Assembly: GCA_019614645.1 (NCBI GenBank)
Contig: JABWDB010000018.1
Location: forward strand, 5,170,501 to 5,234,500
From: Stratiolaelaps scimitus
Taxonomy: Eukaryota; Arthropoda; Arachnida; Mesostigmata; Laelapidae
Length of the DNA: 64,000 bases
Reading direction: 5' to 3'
In this document: one piece after another, positions 47,178 through 60,068 of the stretch
Position numbering within the stretch: the stretch's first letter is position 1
How the letters are laid out: each line of letters starts with the position of its first letter
Notes under the pieces: model-generated
Told to the model about the DNA's origin: nothing
Seen by the model: the letters and a program-made list of their open reading frames with translations, nothing else
Databases searched by the model: none
Made by a program: the position numbers and the translations under genes

Positions 47178-49968
47178 GAGTAAAGGTCTCTCTGTTGGTT
47201 GCTCGGTGTGTTCGTTCGAGTCTGTGTCAATGCATCGATTTAATTCCACTAACAACGGTATCTGCCGCCACCGTGACCACACACACACACACGCACGGCC
47301 CGAGCGGACGTCGATCTCGCGTCTCGACGCGCGCTCCTCGACCCCAATAGCATCATCATTGCCATCGCTGTCGCGCAGCGTCCCATCGGCGGCACGCCGA
47401 CGTTCACACCAACGTTGAACGACTAACACCAACTTGAACATATCGCTGGCTAGGCGGCATGGCCGTATGAAGGCGTATGTATGTTTACGCCTAGCGTGGC
47501 CGTGGTGGCAGTTGCCATCGTCGTCATAGAGCAGCAATCGTAGTAGTAATGGTTGTATCCCTGTGTGTCGACGTCGGCTGGCCGGCCAACAGACAGTCCC
47601 CATGGTCCGCCGCTGCATCGATCTATGTATAGTCGCGTTTGGCCACGTTCGCTTCCATTCTGCCGCCGGTGGAAGCAGTTGTTGCTGTTGCTGTTGTTGT
47701 TGTTGTTGTGGTACAGGCATTCATGCTGCTGCGGCTGCTGCGGCCGCCGCCGCCGCTGCTGTCACTGTATGTTGTCTCTTGGTGTTGTCCCATGTTGGTG
47801 CCAAATAGCGAGGCCGACCAGTCAGCTAGCCGGCCACAACGAGCGAGCGGCAGACAGACAGACGGAGGATGAAGAGAAGATAACCTGTATATAGTACAGA
47901 GTCTCTCTGTTTTCAAAAACGACGATTACTTCCACTACTACCACTACTACAACGATTTGTATAACTGCTACTGCTGCTGCTGCGGCGGCGGCTATGGTAG
48001 TATTCGCGCGTATCTAGTGGCCGAGACAGGACGACATCATAGAGCTCGGACGCGTTCGAGGACTATGCCGACGGGCGCTAGCCAACAGCGCTACTATGGA
48101 GAGCTATAATAAATCTAGTAGAACAGCACATTGTAGAATAGTATCGTCAACGCTGCTGATCTCCCTTGCATTATATATATATATATATATATATATAAGA
48201 CTACTACAGGCGACGCTGTTGGTGAGGCTGCTGTTGTAACGAAGTCTGCTGCAGAGGGAACATCCGTCCGCGTAGATGCAATGACCATAGAGATCAAGCA
48301 AAATAGCGAATCAGCAGCAGCAGGAGCAGCTGTAGCGTGAGTAGAGGGGGACCATTGAGTGGTCAGATCATGTCTGCCTAGAATATCTCGGAGCAGAGAA
48401 GCGATCGTTTAGCTGCCGGCGGCGGCGGCGACCGCAGACGATCAGCTATAGTGCTAAGTGCCTATGATGCAATGCCATATGTGTGACATGCTAGCCATTG
48501 TACTCTGCATTGTAACTGCTATACCGTAACTATTATAGAAATGAACAGCCAGACGATAGCCTCGATGGTCTGGTGTAGCGTTCTACCACGAAGTAAATGT
48601 TTGTGATAAGTTGGATTTTATCTCAACCGCGGGGCCATCCATCACCCACAATCGTTGGCACATCCAATCGCATGAGCTGTCATTGACAAATATCGACGCA
48701 TACGCGAATTTCTGAGGAATTCACTCTCGTGACAATTTGGCCTCCGTGCGCCGATTGCATATTGCATATCATCATCATCGTTGTGGTCATACCTATCAAA
48801 ATCTATATGGTACACGAGCACGTAGCTAGCCTATCTTTCCACTGAAAACAAAGTCGAAGCATGCACACACATACATATAAATGAATTTATCATAGGTGTC
48901 ATTTGCTGCAACTGCAACGGTCACAGCGCGGATATATCTATTTGTCTATGTGTGTGTGTACGTGAGAGAGCGAGAGAGCGAGAGAGAGTTGTGTGTTCAT
49001 CGATATTCGTCAGAGGTCGATCAATCAACGACGAACTGCCGCCACTGTGTAATACACAACTGTGTTACACATTGACGGTGTAGCGTGTCAACGGCAGCAA
49101 TCGCTACTTTGTTGTTGTTGTTGTTGTTGTTGATGTCTTGTTCTTCATCTCATGAACTTGACTATTATTATAAGTGTGGACACAGTGCCGATGTTCACTC
49201 AATGGGACCCTACTCATCATCATTCATCACACACCGACCGCAGAGTGAAGCTCAAGCCCAGCTATTACAATATTATATACTCAAAATGGTCGGGTCGGAC
49301 TAGCAGACGAGCCAGCAGCAGCAGTAGCAGCAATTGTAAATCGCCGCCCCCACGGCCGCCGCCACCGCCGCCTCCGTCATCGTCGCCATTGTTGTTGTTG
49401 TTGTGGCTGCTGCTGCTGCTGCTGCGCAGCGTAGTTCCATTGCAGCAGGTGTTGGTGCTGTAGCTATTGCTGCCATCATTGGCCAGGTGGAGTGAATGAC
49501 GAGGCACGTGTATATACGCGCCATAGCCTTGGCCAATCGCCATTTCCCTTTCCCCTTTCGAGTCGGCGAGCCCCACGAACGCCCAAGGTCAGCGGCGGCT
49601 GGCGGACATCAGGACACCGGGGCCTGACCGGATCCGCGTAGTACTATTGAATGATATAAGCAGCGGCGGAGGCGGCGGCGGAGGCGGCGGCGGCTACAAC
49701 GACTGCTCTCGAAACGGGGGTCGCAGCGCCTTCGGGCGGACGAGTGGGCTGTCTGCCGGCGGGGCTCAATAGCGAGAGCAGACTGGCCACGACTCTCTCT
49801 CTCTCTCTCGTGCAAGTGATAGTGGAGTTGGCCAGCCAACGAGCCCGTAGAGAATATAGTATCTAGGGAGACGAGAGAGAGAGACACATCGACAAATAAA
49901 CAAACAAGCTGAGTCACTGAGCTGAGCTTGACGGAATCTCTCATGATGTTTGATGCCATCTGCTTCTG
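47178..49968. other. No supported gene; repeats
   Basis: CA run near 47278-47292, GTT and CTG runs at 47680-47760, a TA array at 48171-48198, GA runs near 48965-48990, GTT run near 49110-49132 and GCC runs near 49340-49380. A small inverted repeat, TGTGTAA...TTACACA, lies near 49046-49071. Confidence 0.5.
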
Positions 49969-50363
49969 ATGTTGACCAGCTGTTGTGGTACCACGTCGGC
50001 GGTTCGTGCTCTGGTCCCGGGGAGAGACACTCAGCTGGCCGTACAGCTAGCATTATACAATAGCGCAGCAACGAACGGTATTCAGTTCGTTCGCGACTAC
50101 AAAGATTGTACTATGAGAAGAAAGCAGGTCTTCATTGTCGTTATTAAGATGATGACAGTTGTTATTAAGTGGTTCGAAATCCTGCTGATGTCCAAGGTTT
50201 AGCTATGCTCGTGCACAATACCGTGCATCTGCTGTCATCTAGTGCCAATAAATTGTCATACCACTTAAGCATAGCGGAACGTGCACGCCTCGATGGCAAA
50301 ACACTGATAGCAAGCCGTACTCCTGCAAGAAGAACACAAGAGGATATGTTCCACGCGATATAA
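49969..50363 (+). pseudogene. Two overlapping protein-like frames, possible broken gene
   Basis: A first frame (to 50202) contains LAVQLALYNSAATNGIQFVR and a hydrophobic end (VFIVVIKMMTVVIKWFEILL). A second frame (50169-50363) overlaps it in another phase and contains VQGLAMLVHNTVHLLSSSAN and ERARLDGKTLIASRTPARRT before a stop. Both have even, non-repetitive composition, which suggests one gene or element broken by a frameshift. No homologue is recognised. Confidence 0.25.
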
Positions 50364-51523
50364 CGGATACACTGCTCTCGCAGATTGTGCTTCATGAGAC
50401 TACAGCTGCGTATGGCCTGGCTATCAACGGGTGCGCGGTCGCCAGCCTGCAAAAGCGAAACGCTTGCAGCGTCGCTACTGTAGCCACCATTAATAAAATG
50501 CATTCCTAGAGCAACTCATTAGCACCCAAATTAGCAATTTTTGAGCGTTGCTTTGCGAATGGCCGCTGCAAGTCGCTCTCGCAAGTTGCGGGCCTCTTGA
50601 GACGACCCCAATACATCTGTGTGGTTCAATGTTGCCATCCAGCGGCGGCAGAAAGAAAATCCAATCAATAAGCAGATATATCGTATGTACCTAGTCGACA
50701 ATATGCAATGCCAGCCAATGGGGCAAACATAGCGAGAGAGTCAGAGAGAGAGAGAGAGTGCGTGCTACAGGAACAAATGTACTCTTTTCACTTGCTGCTG
50801 CTGCTGCTGCCGCTATAATGGGAACCTGTATATGTCGCTGACAACAAGCAACTCTCTCTCTGTTTCTCGATTATGATGATGCTGATGATCGTGAGGAGAG
50901 AACGGAAACAGGAACGTCGTCGATGACAGCTCAATGATAGCTCAATGAACGATACCTTCTCGCTTTCTCAATCTGTCTTTCACGTCCTACCCGTCTCTTG
51001 AGTATATATATATATATGTATGTATATATGCCGGCAACACGACCTCGACAGTACAATACAGCGCACAATATTACAATATCAAGATACGAGGGCCTGTAAG
51101 GTCGTCCGCAACAGCTCTAGCAGTTATCCGGCCGCGTAACAGCCTGCCAGAAGGCAGAACGGGCGGCGGCGCAGCCTCCCATGATACTATATTTATATAC
51201 GCACCGGCTGTCGGCCAGTGCCCGGCGAAAGCAGGGCGGTAGTCGGTCAGTTAGATAGACGGACGGTCAGGCAGGCCGACAGGCTTGGCCTGGCCAGGGC
51301 CTGACCAGGCCTCGGCTGGCCTTAGTTCGGCTTGCTCCGATCATCGCATAGCGATTGCTGAACGCTGCTGCTGCTGCTGCTACTGCTGCTGTCGCTTGCA
51401 TATAGTACTATGGCTGCCGCCGTCGTGGCTGTTTCTGCTGCTATCACACCAGAAGAGACGATGTGCTGTCTCCACTCTCAGCAGCACTCTCTGCTGCTAT
51501 GGCCACTACCACAACTACTACTG

Positions 51524-51555
<32 letters not shown>

Positions 51556-54500
51556 GCGGCGACTACCGCTGCTAGCTCTCTGCGTCAGCAGGCTCTATAG
51601 AAACAGCGCGAACGAGCGCGGCGAGATGGGGGAGGGCAGACATCAATGACATCACCAGAGCGGGCCGAGTGAGAGACCGCTACTGCTGATGCTGTTATTG
51701 CAACCGCCACAATTGCGGTACAACCCTATTGGAAAGATTGCTCTAGCCAAGGAATGCGTGCTTTGGTCTAGCAACGCTTCGTGGCAACAACGTTTGCAAC
51801 GATTTCCAGCTAGCCGAGTTAGGCAGGCAGGTTAGGACGGCGCAGCCCAGGCGGCAGGGTGCCGAAGCTATATCTGGACGCACCTTCATATTTCGATTGA
51901 AGGAGAGAGAGAGAGAGAGAAAGAGAGTGGGGTGTCCTGGAGGGAAAGAACAAAGAAATAAAGGGTGGATTATAGCGTCAGGGATATCCAGGGAGTTGGC
52001 GCGTTCGATGCAGGGTCCCGCGATGATTTTGCATAGCATTGTCGTACGTTGTTTTCGTACGCAATGCCTGACGCAAAAAGCTTGAACTTGACGTTCAGCC
52101 GTTAACGAGCGCACACGCGTGTAGCGGCTTCCTCGACGGATTGGGCGGGAACAGTCATCATTCTACTGATATGGTATTCCTGCTAAGTGTATATGGCCTA
52201 GTGACCATCACGGCAATGCTAACGCAATGCGGCCGGGGGGGCCGGCAAACACTGGCATCGGCCGTGTTTTGCACCAGGGTAGATTTGCAATAGCGACATA
52301 AGACGTCTGTGTGGCCCTGCACACCCAGCAATACACCCCCGCACCGCAGCAGCCTTGCTGTGAGCGTCCGCGCAGCTGTCGATTTGGGGAGTATGTAGGG
52401 GCAGCGCGACCCCATCCACACCCCATCTACGGCCTTCAGCTTTCACTCACAGCACGTTGCATGTACGCATGCCGCATGGTGCACGCCGGCGCCCGACTGC
52501 CCACCTGCGCTGTTCATTGAAGTTGTCCCTCCCCCCGCCCACCGGCGAGCCCTTCTGCCGCTGTCCACCCCGCAAGGCCATAACCGCTTCGATTGCTGCA
52601 CTCGACATGTTGTATGCATACGCGTGCAGAGGCGCACGTGCATGTAAAACGAGCTGGCAAATGAAGACTTTATTGCGGTCGAGAGGTAACTCCACCGCTC
52701 TGTGGGTTCCAATCGTCTTCTGCTGTCGTCGTCAACCCGTGGCTCGAGCGGCTGATCGAGCGACCGGCACCACTGTTTCGCTACTGTCGCTCAGCATGCG
52801 TTTCTCGCTTTTGCTTGGGCCTTTGCTTGTGATTCCCCCTCGTTTTCCCACCAACACATTGCCTGCATTTGTCTGCAAATCTAGGGAAGGGGCCACTGGA
52901 CAAGCTAGAGAAAACAATTCGAATGCAAGATCGACATCTACTAGTGGTACCATCCACCACGTAGAGCAGATGGCTCCGAATCTCTCTCTCTCTGCTCGTT
53001 GCCGAGAAAGAGAGAGAGAGAGAGCATGACGCGCGAAGACAACAACAGCAACAAGAACAACAACAACAACAACAGAAGCAGGTAGCAACTGCTGCATTGG
53101 CGCTGCTGCTGCTGTTGAAGTTCCAGAGGGTGGAAGCGGCGTCGTTCGTCCCTAGGGATGTTGCTTGCCAGCAGGCTAGATATCGGCGGCCGCATGCTGC
53201 TCAAGTGTATGTGTCTGTATCCACGTCTGTGTGTGTACGTAGTTGCAATCGTTGTACGTAGAAGGCAACGAAGGCCATGTCCAGGGCCAGGTGCGCGAGT
53301 GAGTCAGACAGCGGTAGCAGCAGGCCGGTGGCCTTTATCGAGATGGTCCTGTGGCCGCAAGGCTACCGCCGTATCGTTGCCCACCCTTTGGTGTTCGCTC
53401 GCGCAGTCAGCTTGTGCGTCTACCTGTCTACCTATCCATCCGGCCGTCTGTCCTGCATGTCTGTGTATCCGTCAGTCTGTGGCGGCTACCCACGAAAGAA
53501 CAGAGAGCCGCCGGCCGAGAGCCGAGCCGTGCGGAGCGAGGCGGAGTAGACTCCGGCGCGTGCACACAGGGAGCGCCCAGCGAGAGAGCGCCCGCCGGGG
53601 GTGCGCGCTAAATTTGTCGCCAAGGCCCGGCCCGTACGGTTGCCGTGGCGTGCTGAGCCATGCGCTGGTTTGACATCACATCACCATTGCGGCGGCGGCG
53701 GCGGTGGCTGCTGCTGCTGCTGCTGCTGCATCGGCTACGCGTCAACGGCTGGGCAGCGTATAACGACTCGTGCATTACGTCAAGAGTGACGTCTTGACGC
53801 CACCCCGTCACTGGACAATGGCCGGCGAGGATGCAGAGCGTCTGGTATTGACAGCCGCCGCCGCCGCCGCCAATGTTCAGCGACGTAAAAATGATACTAT
53901 ACTATTATATAACACGTCACTGCCCATGAGAACGTTGGGCTTGTGTGCTCACAATGCAGAAAATGCAGGTGCTGCAGCTGAAGCAACGCGCGCCCGGTAC
54001 AAATACGGCGGACGCGGAAGATACACACATACCTATACACATATGTATAAATATATAAAAGATCCCGTGCATCATATGACAGTAGTTATTATATTACTAG
54101 AAACACTACAGGCTCCGTCCCGCGCCTGTCTCTTTCAATCTCCCGCCACGAATTCGATTCTTGCCCTTACCATGCTTTGGTGCTATCAGCTGACGATCGT
54201 CCTGAAGATGACAGGATTGTTGTCCATGTTGTACCCTGCTGCTTCTGCTGCTGCTGTTGCACACAATAATGGTGAGGGTCTATTTATGAAGATGTCAATT
54301 TTCGCTCTTGTTCTTCACCTCCGTTGAACTGTTCTCCGGCAAGCGCCGGTTAATATCTTGGCGGTGCTCGCTGACACGACCCCGGCAAACAACACACAGG
54401 GGACCGGGTGGAACGAAATCGCGAAAATGGGAATCACATCACCGCCACGCACCGCGCTCTCCTCTCTCCAACTCGTGGGACGATTCACGTTGCACTGATG

Positions 54501-56986
54501 ATAACAACGAAATCCAAAACAAACGCTCGATCCAATGCGTTGATCGCTGCTCGAAGTTGACACTGCACAATGTAATTCACGCTCCACTACAACGAACAAC
54601 GCGATGCAATCTGACGTGACCCAACGATGCAACAGATGAATGAACAGGCCAGAACAACGGCTAGTATACGTTGCCCCTGCCGCGTTGCCATGAACAGAAT
54701 CACACGAACATACACACACACAGAGAGATAGAGAGAGAGAGACACACACGGCACGGCGATGCAAACGGAGAGGCTCAATGAGAGGAGTAACAACAATCAC
54801 CACGACGACGATGACGACGACGACGACTACAACAACAACGACGACGACTACAACAACAACTGCACCTACAACAAACACTAGAGCAACAACTGCTTAGCAA
54901 CAATTGCGATGAGATAACACAACCGAACTCCTGCGGCGAGAGAACAATTGCAAGACAATTGCCGTGACAACAACCTGTACAACAACAAACTAGCGATCAC
55001 ATCGTTACAGTCAGTTTGACGGGCTAATTAACAAACACTGTAATCCGCAGTTCCGCGACACGCGGCCGGAGACGCTCCGTGTCGTCACGCAGCAACCCGA
55101 ACGTGAAATCGTCCTCTTTCGTCTCTCTATCTCTCTCTTCACCCCGTCGTTGGCGTGGACGTCAATTCCGTTATTTCACTGGGCTCGATTTGTGCCACCC
55201 AGATGCTTGATTCGTTTCAGCCTTCAGCTGCGGTATAATTTCATCGGCGGATGCAACAGCTGACCACCGCATTTGCATGGCACGCCAGCCGCGCTGGTGC
55301 TCACCGTCGCCGGGCCGTGCTGATGTGATGTAGGATATGCCACGATGTACGATGATCGGTGATAATGCAGTCTCCTTTGAAGTGAGTGCTCAACGACAGC
55401 TCGATAATGCAGCTTGTCACCGCTGCCGCTGTCGATAATAACCACCACCACCACCACAACAACAACAACAACAATAAGAACAATAGCAACAACAAGTGCA
55501 ACAGCTACAACAACAATAACAGCAGCACCAAGCCCAACAATAGCAGCAGTTATCGTAGCAGTAATAATGCTTCTACTCTGCTACGCTTCCAGGGGCATTT
55601 GCACCGCGACGTAAATCACCTCAAGGTAGTCCAAGAGATCGGCCGACACTACTGGGATGAGCGCGAGACAGCGATTTGGCAAAAACGCACGAACAGACAA
55701 CTGCCACACTCCTGGCACCACTAATTCTCAACTGATAACTGTCACACATCACCATCACAACAACGAATATAACAACAACAACAACAATAACAACTGTTGC
55801 TGCTTCTGCTGTTGCTGCTGCTTCTGCTTTTGCTGCAATCTTCCATTCGTATAACCTTCTCGAGAGATACTTGTTGTGGTTGTTGTTGTTGTTGCTGCTG
55901 CTTTTTACTAACTCTGCCACTTTGTGTCAACTTGGCGACGTTCTTCCTGGATCCCCGCTGTATGTCGCTGATCGACACGCGGACGATATCTAACCATCTA
56001 TTTATCTATCTATAGATTCGTATTGATTCACAGACGCTTGACAAAGGGCCGAACACGGTGCACTAGGGACGGTGCACTTTGCACCGTTTGGCGCTTGTTA
56101 TTTTCCTCGCTTTCCACAACGTGCAAAATACTACTACACACGCGTGCTTAGTCGACGAAGCAGCCGAGACAGTGGAGAAATCAGCGGTAGTGCGTGCGTG
56201 TCTACGTTTGGTGGGGGGTGGTGGGGTATCAGCAGCTATTTATCCTTCGTTCTTCTCACGGCTGCTTCTGCCGAAGATATTTTTCCAATGACGACTGCGG
56301 GAGTTGCTTGTCGCATTGAGCCCCCGTGATTCAATCACTCAGTCACATGCACCATTGCTGCCGCTTGTTGTCGTTGTCGTCGTCCTCGTCTTGTCTTGCC
56401 TTAAAGATCACTGGACATGCCACACTGGGTGGACGCACTCGAGCAGCACCTGCTCGCAGCGACGGCGGTTAATCTGCACGGACTGCACAGCCACTGCACA
56501 CGGCATACACAGCATTCGTACGACGTCGAATCGCGGCAGGCGTTCGTACGTAAGTTGCCTTTGCCTTTGTCCACGGTCAACTTGTTCAGCAAGTAGTTAT
56601 TTGTCCACTTGCTATTATTCCTGATACTGCTGTTACTGCTAGTGGCCACAGCTGGTTGCTGCTGCTGCTGCTGTTGCTGTTGTCGTAGGTCGCTCCGAAC
56701 ATCGAAGCATTCGACAGCAACTGCAAACTGCCAAACTCGTCCGTCTCCACTCACAGTCAGTGCTGCTCTGCCGCCGTCACACACGGGGCACTAGCAGCAG
56801 CAGAAGCGGTGGTTGCAGATAGATCAGCAGCAGCAGAAGAAGCAGCAGCAGGCACACTAGATCGGTTGCAATCGCACACCGACCACCGCTCGTGTATCGT
56901 TGCTTGGTTCGCTTCGTCTCTTTGCTCGTCGGTGTCGACCGCTCGTTGGCTAGCTCGCGGCTGCTGCTGCTATTCATTCGGCTCGC

Positions 56987-56988
<2 letters not shown>

Positions 56989-57018
<30 letters not shown>
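56989..57018. repeat. (CTG)10
   Basis: An uninterrupted run of ten CTG triplets in a region with further CTG, CAC and GCC runs to 57178. Confidence 0.9.
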
Positions 57019-57021
<3 letters not shown>

Positions 57022-57559
57022 TCGCCACTGCTTCGCCGCCAACCCGAAGCACACAACTCACTACGAGCAGCAGCGTTCACTCCACCGCCGCCGCCACCAC
57101 CACCACCACCATCACACAGAACAAGCTGCTGCTGCTGCTGCCGCCGCCACCGCCGCCGCCGCCGCCGCCGCTGTTGGATAGCGAGCGGCCGAATGAGAGA
57201 GAGAGAGTACGCGATAGAGAGAGAGCGAGAAGGGAGCAGCAGCAGTTGGCAGAACAACCACCACAGTCAGAGTTGGCTGACTGATCAGTCAGCAGCCAGC
57301 AGCGGTAGGACGGCAGCGAACGAGCGAGTCCTCCTCTTCATTCAATGTTATGGCTGTGTGGGGCTGAATGCTGAATGTATGCGTGTGTCGATGTCGACGT
57401 GTGTGTGCGCACTCACTCACTCACTGACTGTGTGTGTGTGTGTCTGGGTGGTTGGGTATAGCTCTGGTCAGCTAGCTGTTCGTCGCTATGAGCCGTTGTA
57501 GCGCTGTGTGTACAATCCAACTCTCGAGCCACGGACTCTCGACGTCGCTCTTGTCGTCA

Positions 57560-57560
<1 letters not shown>

Positions 57561-57590
<30 letters not shown>

Positions 57591-57671
57591 CGCTCTCGCA
57601 GGAGCGGCAGAGAGGCAAGTAGCAGCAGCAGCAGCAGCAGCAGCAGCGGCGGCGGCGGCAGCAGCAGCAGC
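57561..57671. repeat. (GCC)n and (CAG)n/(GCG)n cluster
   Basis: GCC run at 57561-57586, then (CAG)n, (CGG)n, (CAG)n at 57619-57671. It gives poly-Ala, poly-Gln or poly-Ser in every frame on both strands. Confidence 0.9.
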
Positions 57672-58892
57672 CCTCCCTAGATCAGGTGGGTTTTCAGACA
57701 CAACGGCTGGGGCTCTTCGTGGGTTCCGCCAATGGCGGCGGCGGATAACTCGCCACCGGGAAAGGGTAAAACCGCCAACGGAGGCGAGCGCGCGCTCATA
57801 GACACACAGCCAGAGAGACAAACACTGGTCGGCAAAATGAGAGTCGGCAGGAAAGCGGCAGGCAGTGGGTGAGAATCGTCGTCGTCGTCGTCGTACGGTG
57901 GCCAGACAGATGAATACCACCTTAGAAAAAGACAGGCACACTAGCACAGTCCTCTCAGACAGACCCATAGACACACACATCGGATGGAGAGAGAACAACA
58001 GCACCCTCAAGCGGTGTACAACACGCACTATAGTATACGTGCGTCGTACACGTAGTAGTAGTAGTAATAGTAGTAGTCGAGATGGAGACGGGTGGGATAA
58101 GGGGGGGGGGGCGGGTCTACCTCGACTCGAACGCGTCATATAGGCCGAGTTCGAGGAGTCCAGAAACTCTTCGAAGGGAGGACGCCACGTAACATAGACG
58201 CCTTATAATAGGACGTGTAATAAGCAAGAATCGTGCAACCGGAGGAAAAAACTCGTAGAGGAAGATACAAGTGTTCAGTTCGCCCTTATGCGAACATCGA
58301 GGACAGTACGGAGGACAACGATAAATACAGATAAACAATAATGACAACAACAACAACAGCAACAGGAGCGCGAAATGAGAAGCAATTCAGCGTGCTGGAG
58401 ATGTCCCAGCCGCCGCCGCCGCCGCTACTGTTTCTGCTGCTTATTCCATTGGTGCTGCGCTGGTGATTAGTAGCGCAGCGAGCGAGCAAGCAAGTCAGTG
58501 GTAGAGTCTGTGAATGAGGATCTGCCAGCTATAATTATTATTATTATTAACTTTATGATAGGGAAAATATATTATAGGATGGGAGAGAGGATATTGCCGT
58601 TTGGAGTTGAACCGAGCGCAAGCTATTGTGACGAACGTAGTCAACTGAGCGCGGGACAGCTGTTACCTCCGCCGCCCCAACCACCCACTGAATTGGCATT
58701 ACGTCTGTTAATGCTGAATAGGTTGAACTGTCGCACTGGCACCCGAAGCCCGACCGTGTGAATACATCACGTTGTGGGCCATCGTGGGTCACCTCGACGA
58801 ATACATCTCTGTTAACAGTGAAGACGAACACACGTCTGACGGACACACCTCGCGGAAAGAGAGAGAGAGAGAGAGAGAGAGGGACAACGTAG

Positions 58893-59063
58893 GATTTGAA
58901 TGAACTTCGCCATCGCGAGATTTTCTCTGTAGAATGGCTAAGATACACTCTCGCTGATCATCCGTCATACGCGTGGGTGGGGAGAGTCATTCATGATTGC
59001 GAGAGAGGGTGCAAACGCGTAGAAAGTTTTCACACCAGCCAGGTGAGCCGGTGCAGATTCTAA
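58893..59063 (+). pseudogene. Probable retroelement protein fragment, possibly DIRS-like
   Basis: A frame with no ATG, opening after an in-frame TAG, reads REIFSVEWLRYTLADHPSYA then WVGRVIHDCERGCKRVESF. A CAG|GTGAGC donor lies at 59042/59043, and the frame stops at 59061-59063. The spacing Leu-x-x-His-Pro-x3-Trp/Phe-Val-x2-x-Ile-x5-Gly resembles the segment before reverse transcriptase in DIRS/Ngaro-type elements (inference from memory of the motif, not a search). It adjoins a retroelement cluster. It could instead be a host exon. Confidence 0.33.
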
Positions 59064-59155
59064 TATTGTATGCGCGCGTGTCGCACAATTTCAAAGGGAA
59101 GAGCGAGCTTTGTTCTTCTCAAACATATGTTTGCATGTGCGTCAGAACTAGATTA

Positions 59156-59513
59156 CATATGTAAGAATAGTGGTGAGAGTTGCATGCGACATTGGCGCAA
59201 CGTGGCAGTTGTGTAGGTAATGTGTACATTGCCAGATGCGGTGTATGCACGCATATGGAGAGAGGGGTGGGGTTTCTCTTGGATATCTTCATGAAGCCGT
59301 GTAAAGATGACCAGTTACCTTCGCGTCGTTGAAGTAGGCACCGACGGGTGCTTGAATGAGGCCGTTATTGCCATTGCCAATAAAGTGACAGTCTCACATC
59401 ATCTCCGAAATCATATTTGTGTCTTCTCTCGCAATCCATCTTGTAGCCCTGGCCATCGCTGACAGCTCATCAGAAGTGGGGTCCAGAGGTTCAATTGCTG
59501 AGAGGAAGTTTCC
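59156..59513. repeat. Left arm of a long imperfect inverted repeat
   Basis: The left arm matches the reverse complement of 59751-60068. A 43-bp core is identical: 59376-59418 versus the complement of 59840-59882, including CCAATAAAGTGACAGTCTCA. The rest matches at roughly 85-90% by eye, with short indels, one of them about 28 bp near 59182-59210. Read on the minus strand, the inner part and spacer contain frames with helical and Gln/Glu-rich character (for example IRIESVEKQVEFVDQTLNMA), which could be a Gag-like fragment. Confidence 0.85.
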
Positions 59514-59750
59514 GTCACACTTTCGGTTCCTGGGCCAGCCTCCTGTGTTGCATTTGCCATATTGAGTGTTTGATCTACAAACTCTACCTGCTTCTCTACC
59601 GACTCTATCCGGATCAGGATCCTCACTGGCACGGTCACTGCCTAGACATACGCACACAACTCCAGACGATCTCTCTTCAACACGACGAGAACCGCCGTGC
59701 TTCTTGCGCAACAACTTTACGCGACCAATCCACCTTCGAAACAAAGGGAA
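59514..59750. other. Spacer of the inverted repeat
   Basis: About 237 bp of unique sequence between the two arms. A minus-strand frame (59394-59873) reads through it and into both arms. No standard domain is recognised. Confidence 0.6.
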
Positions 59751-60068
59751 AACTTCCTCTCCGCAATTGAACTTCTGTATCCCCACTTCTGAGCTGTCAG
59801 CGATGGCCCGGGCTACTGGGGGATTGCGAGAGAATACAAAAATATGATTTCGGAGATGATGTGAGACTGTCACTTTATTGGCAATGCCGACCTCATTGAG
59901 GCACCCGCCGGTGTCTACTTCAATGACGCGAGGGCAACTGGTAGTCTCTACGCGGCTTCATGGAGCTATCTAAGAGAAAACCCTCCCCTCGCTCCATATG
60001 CGTGCATGCACCGCATCTGGCAGTGTACACATATCTCATGTCAACTCTAGCCACTCTTCTTACATATG
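59751..60068. repeat. Right arm of a long imperfect inverted repeat
   Basis: Reverse-complement partner of 59156-59513. Its outer end (about 60030-60068) already encodes the start of the Gypsy reverse transcriptase segment on the plus strand, so the inverted copy lies partly within the element. The outer boundary falls at CATATG (60063-60068), which is also the left arm's outer boundary. Confidence 0.85.

Larger units (their letters stand above)
50364..58892. other. Repeat-rich DNA, no supported gene
   Basis: GA runs near 50740 and 51905, TA array near 51003-51029, GAC/GGC runs near 51520-51560, GAC/AAC runs at 54798-54858, CAC/AAC runs at 55438-55500, CTG runs at 56989-57018, GCC at 57561-57586, CAG/GCG at 57619-57671, G11 at about 58101-58111 and GA run at 58857-58881. 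Signal-peptide-like starts before donors at 54271 and 53298 were seen but are repeat-linked. GC-rich 51.2-53.7 kb has many overlapping frames on both strands and no clear gene. Confidence 0.45.

Noticed and set aside
53158..53298. Plus-strand start with a membrane-like segment before a GTGAGT donor
   Set aside because: Lies in GC-rich DNA with many overlapping frames; no matching downstream exon found.
54172..54271. Signal-peptide-like exon (MTGLLSMLYPAASAAAVA) before GTGAGG
   Set aside because: The Ala run comes from a CTG/GCT repeat; no downstream exon in phase was found.
55438..55500. Regularly spaced short repeats as a possible CRISPR array
   Set aside because: They are contiguous trinucleotide microsatellites in eukaryotic DNA with no spacers.
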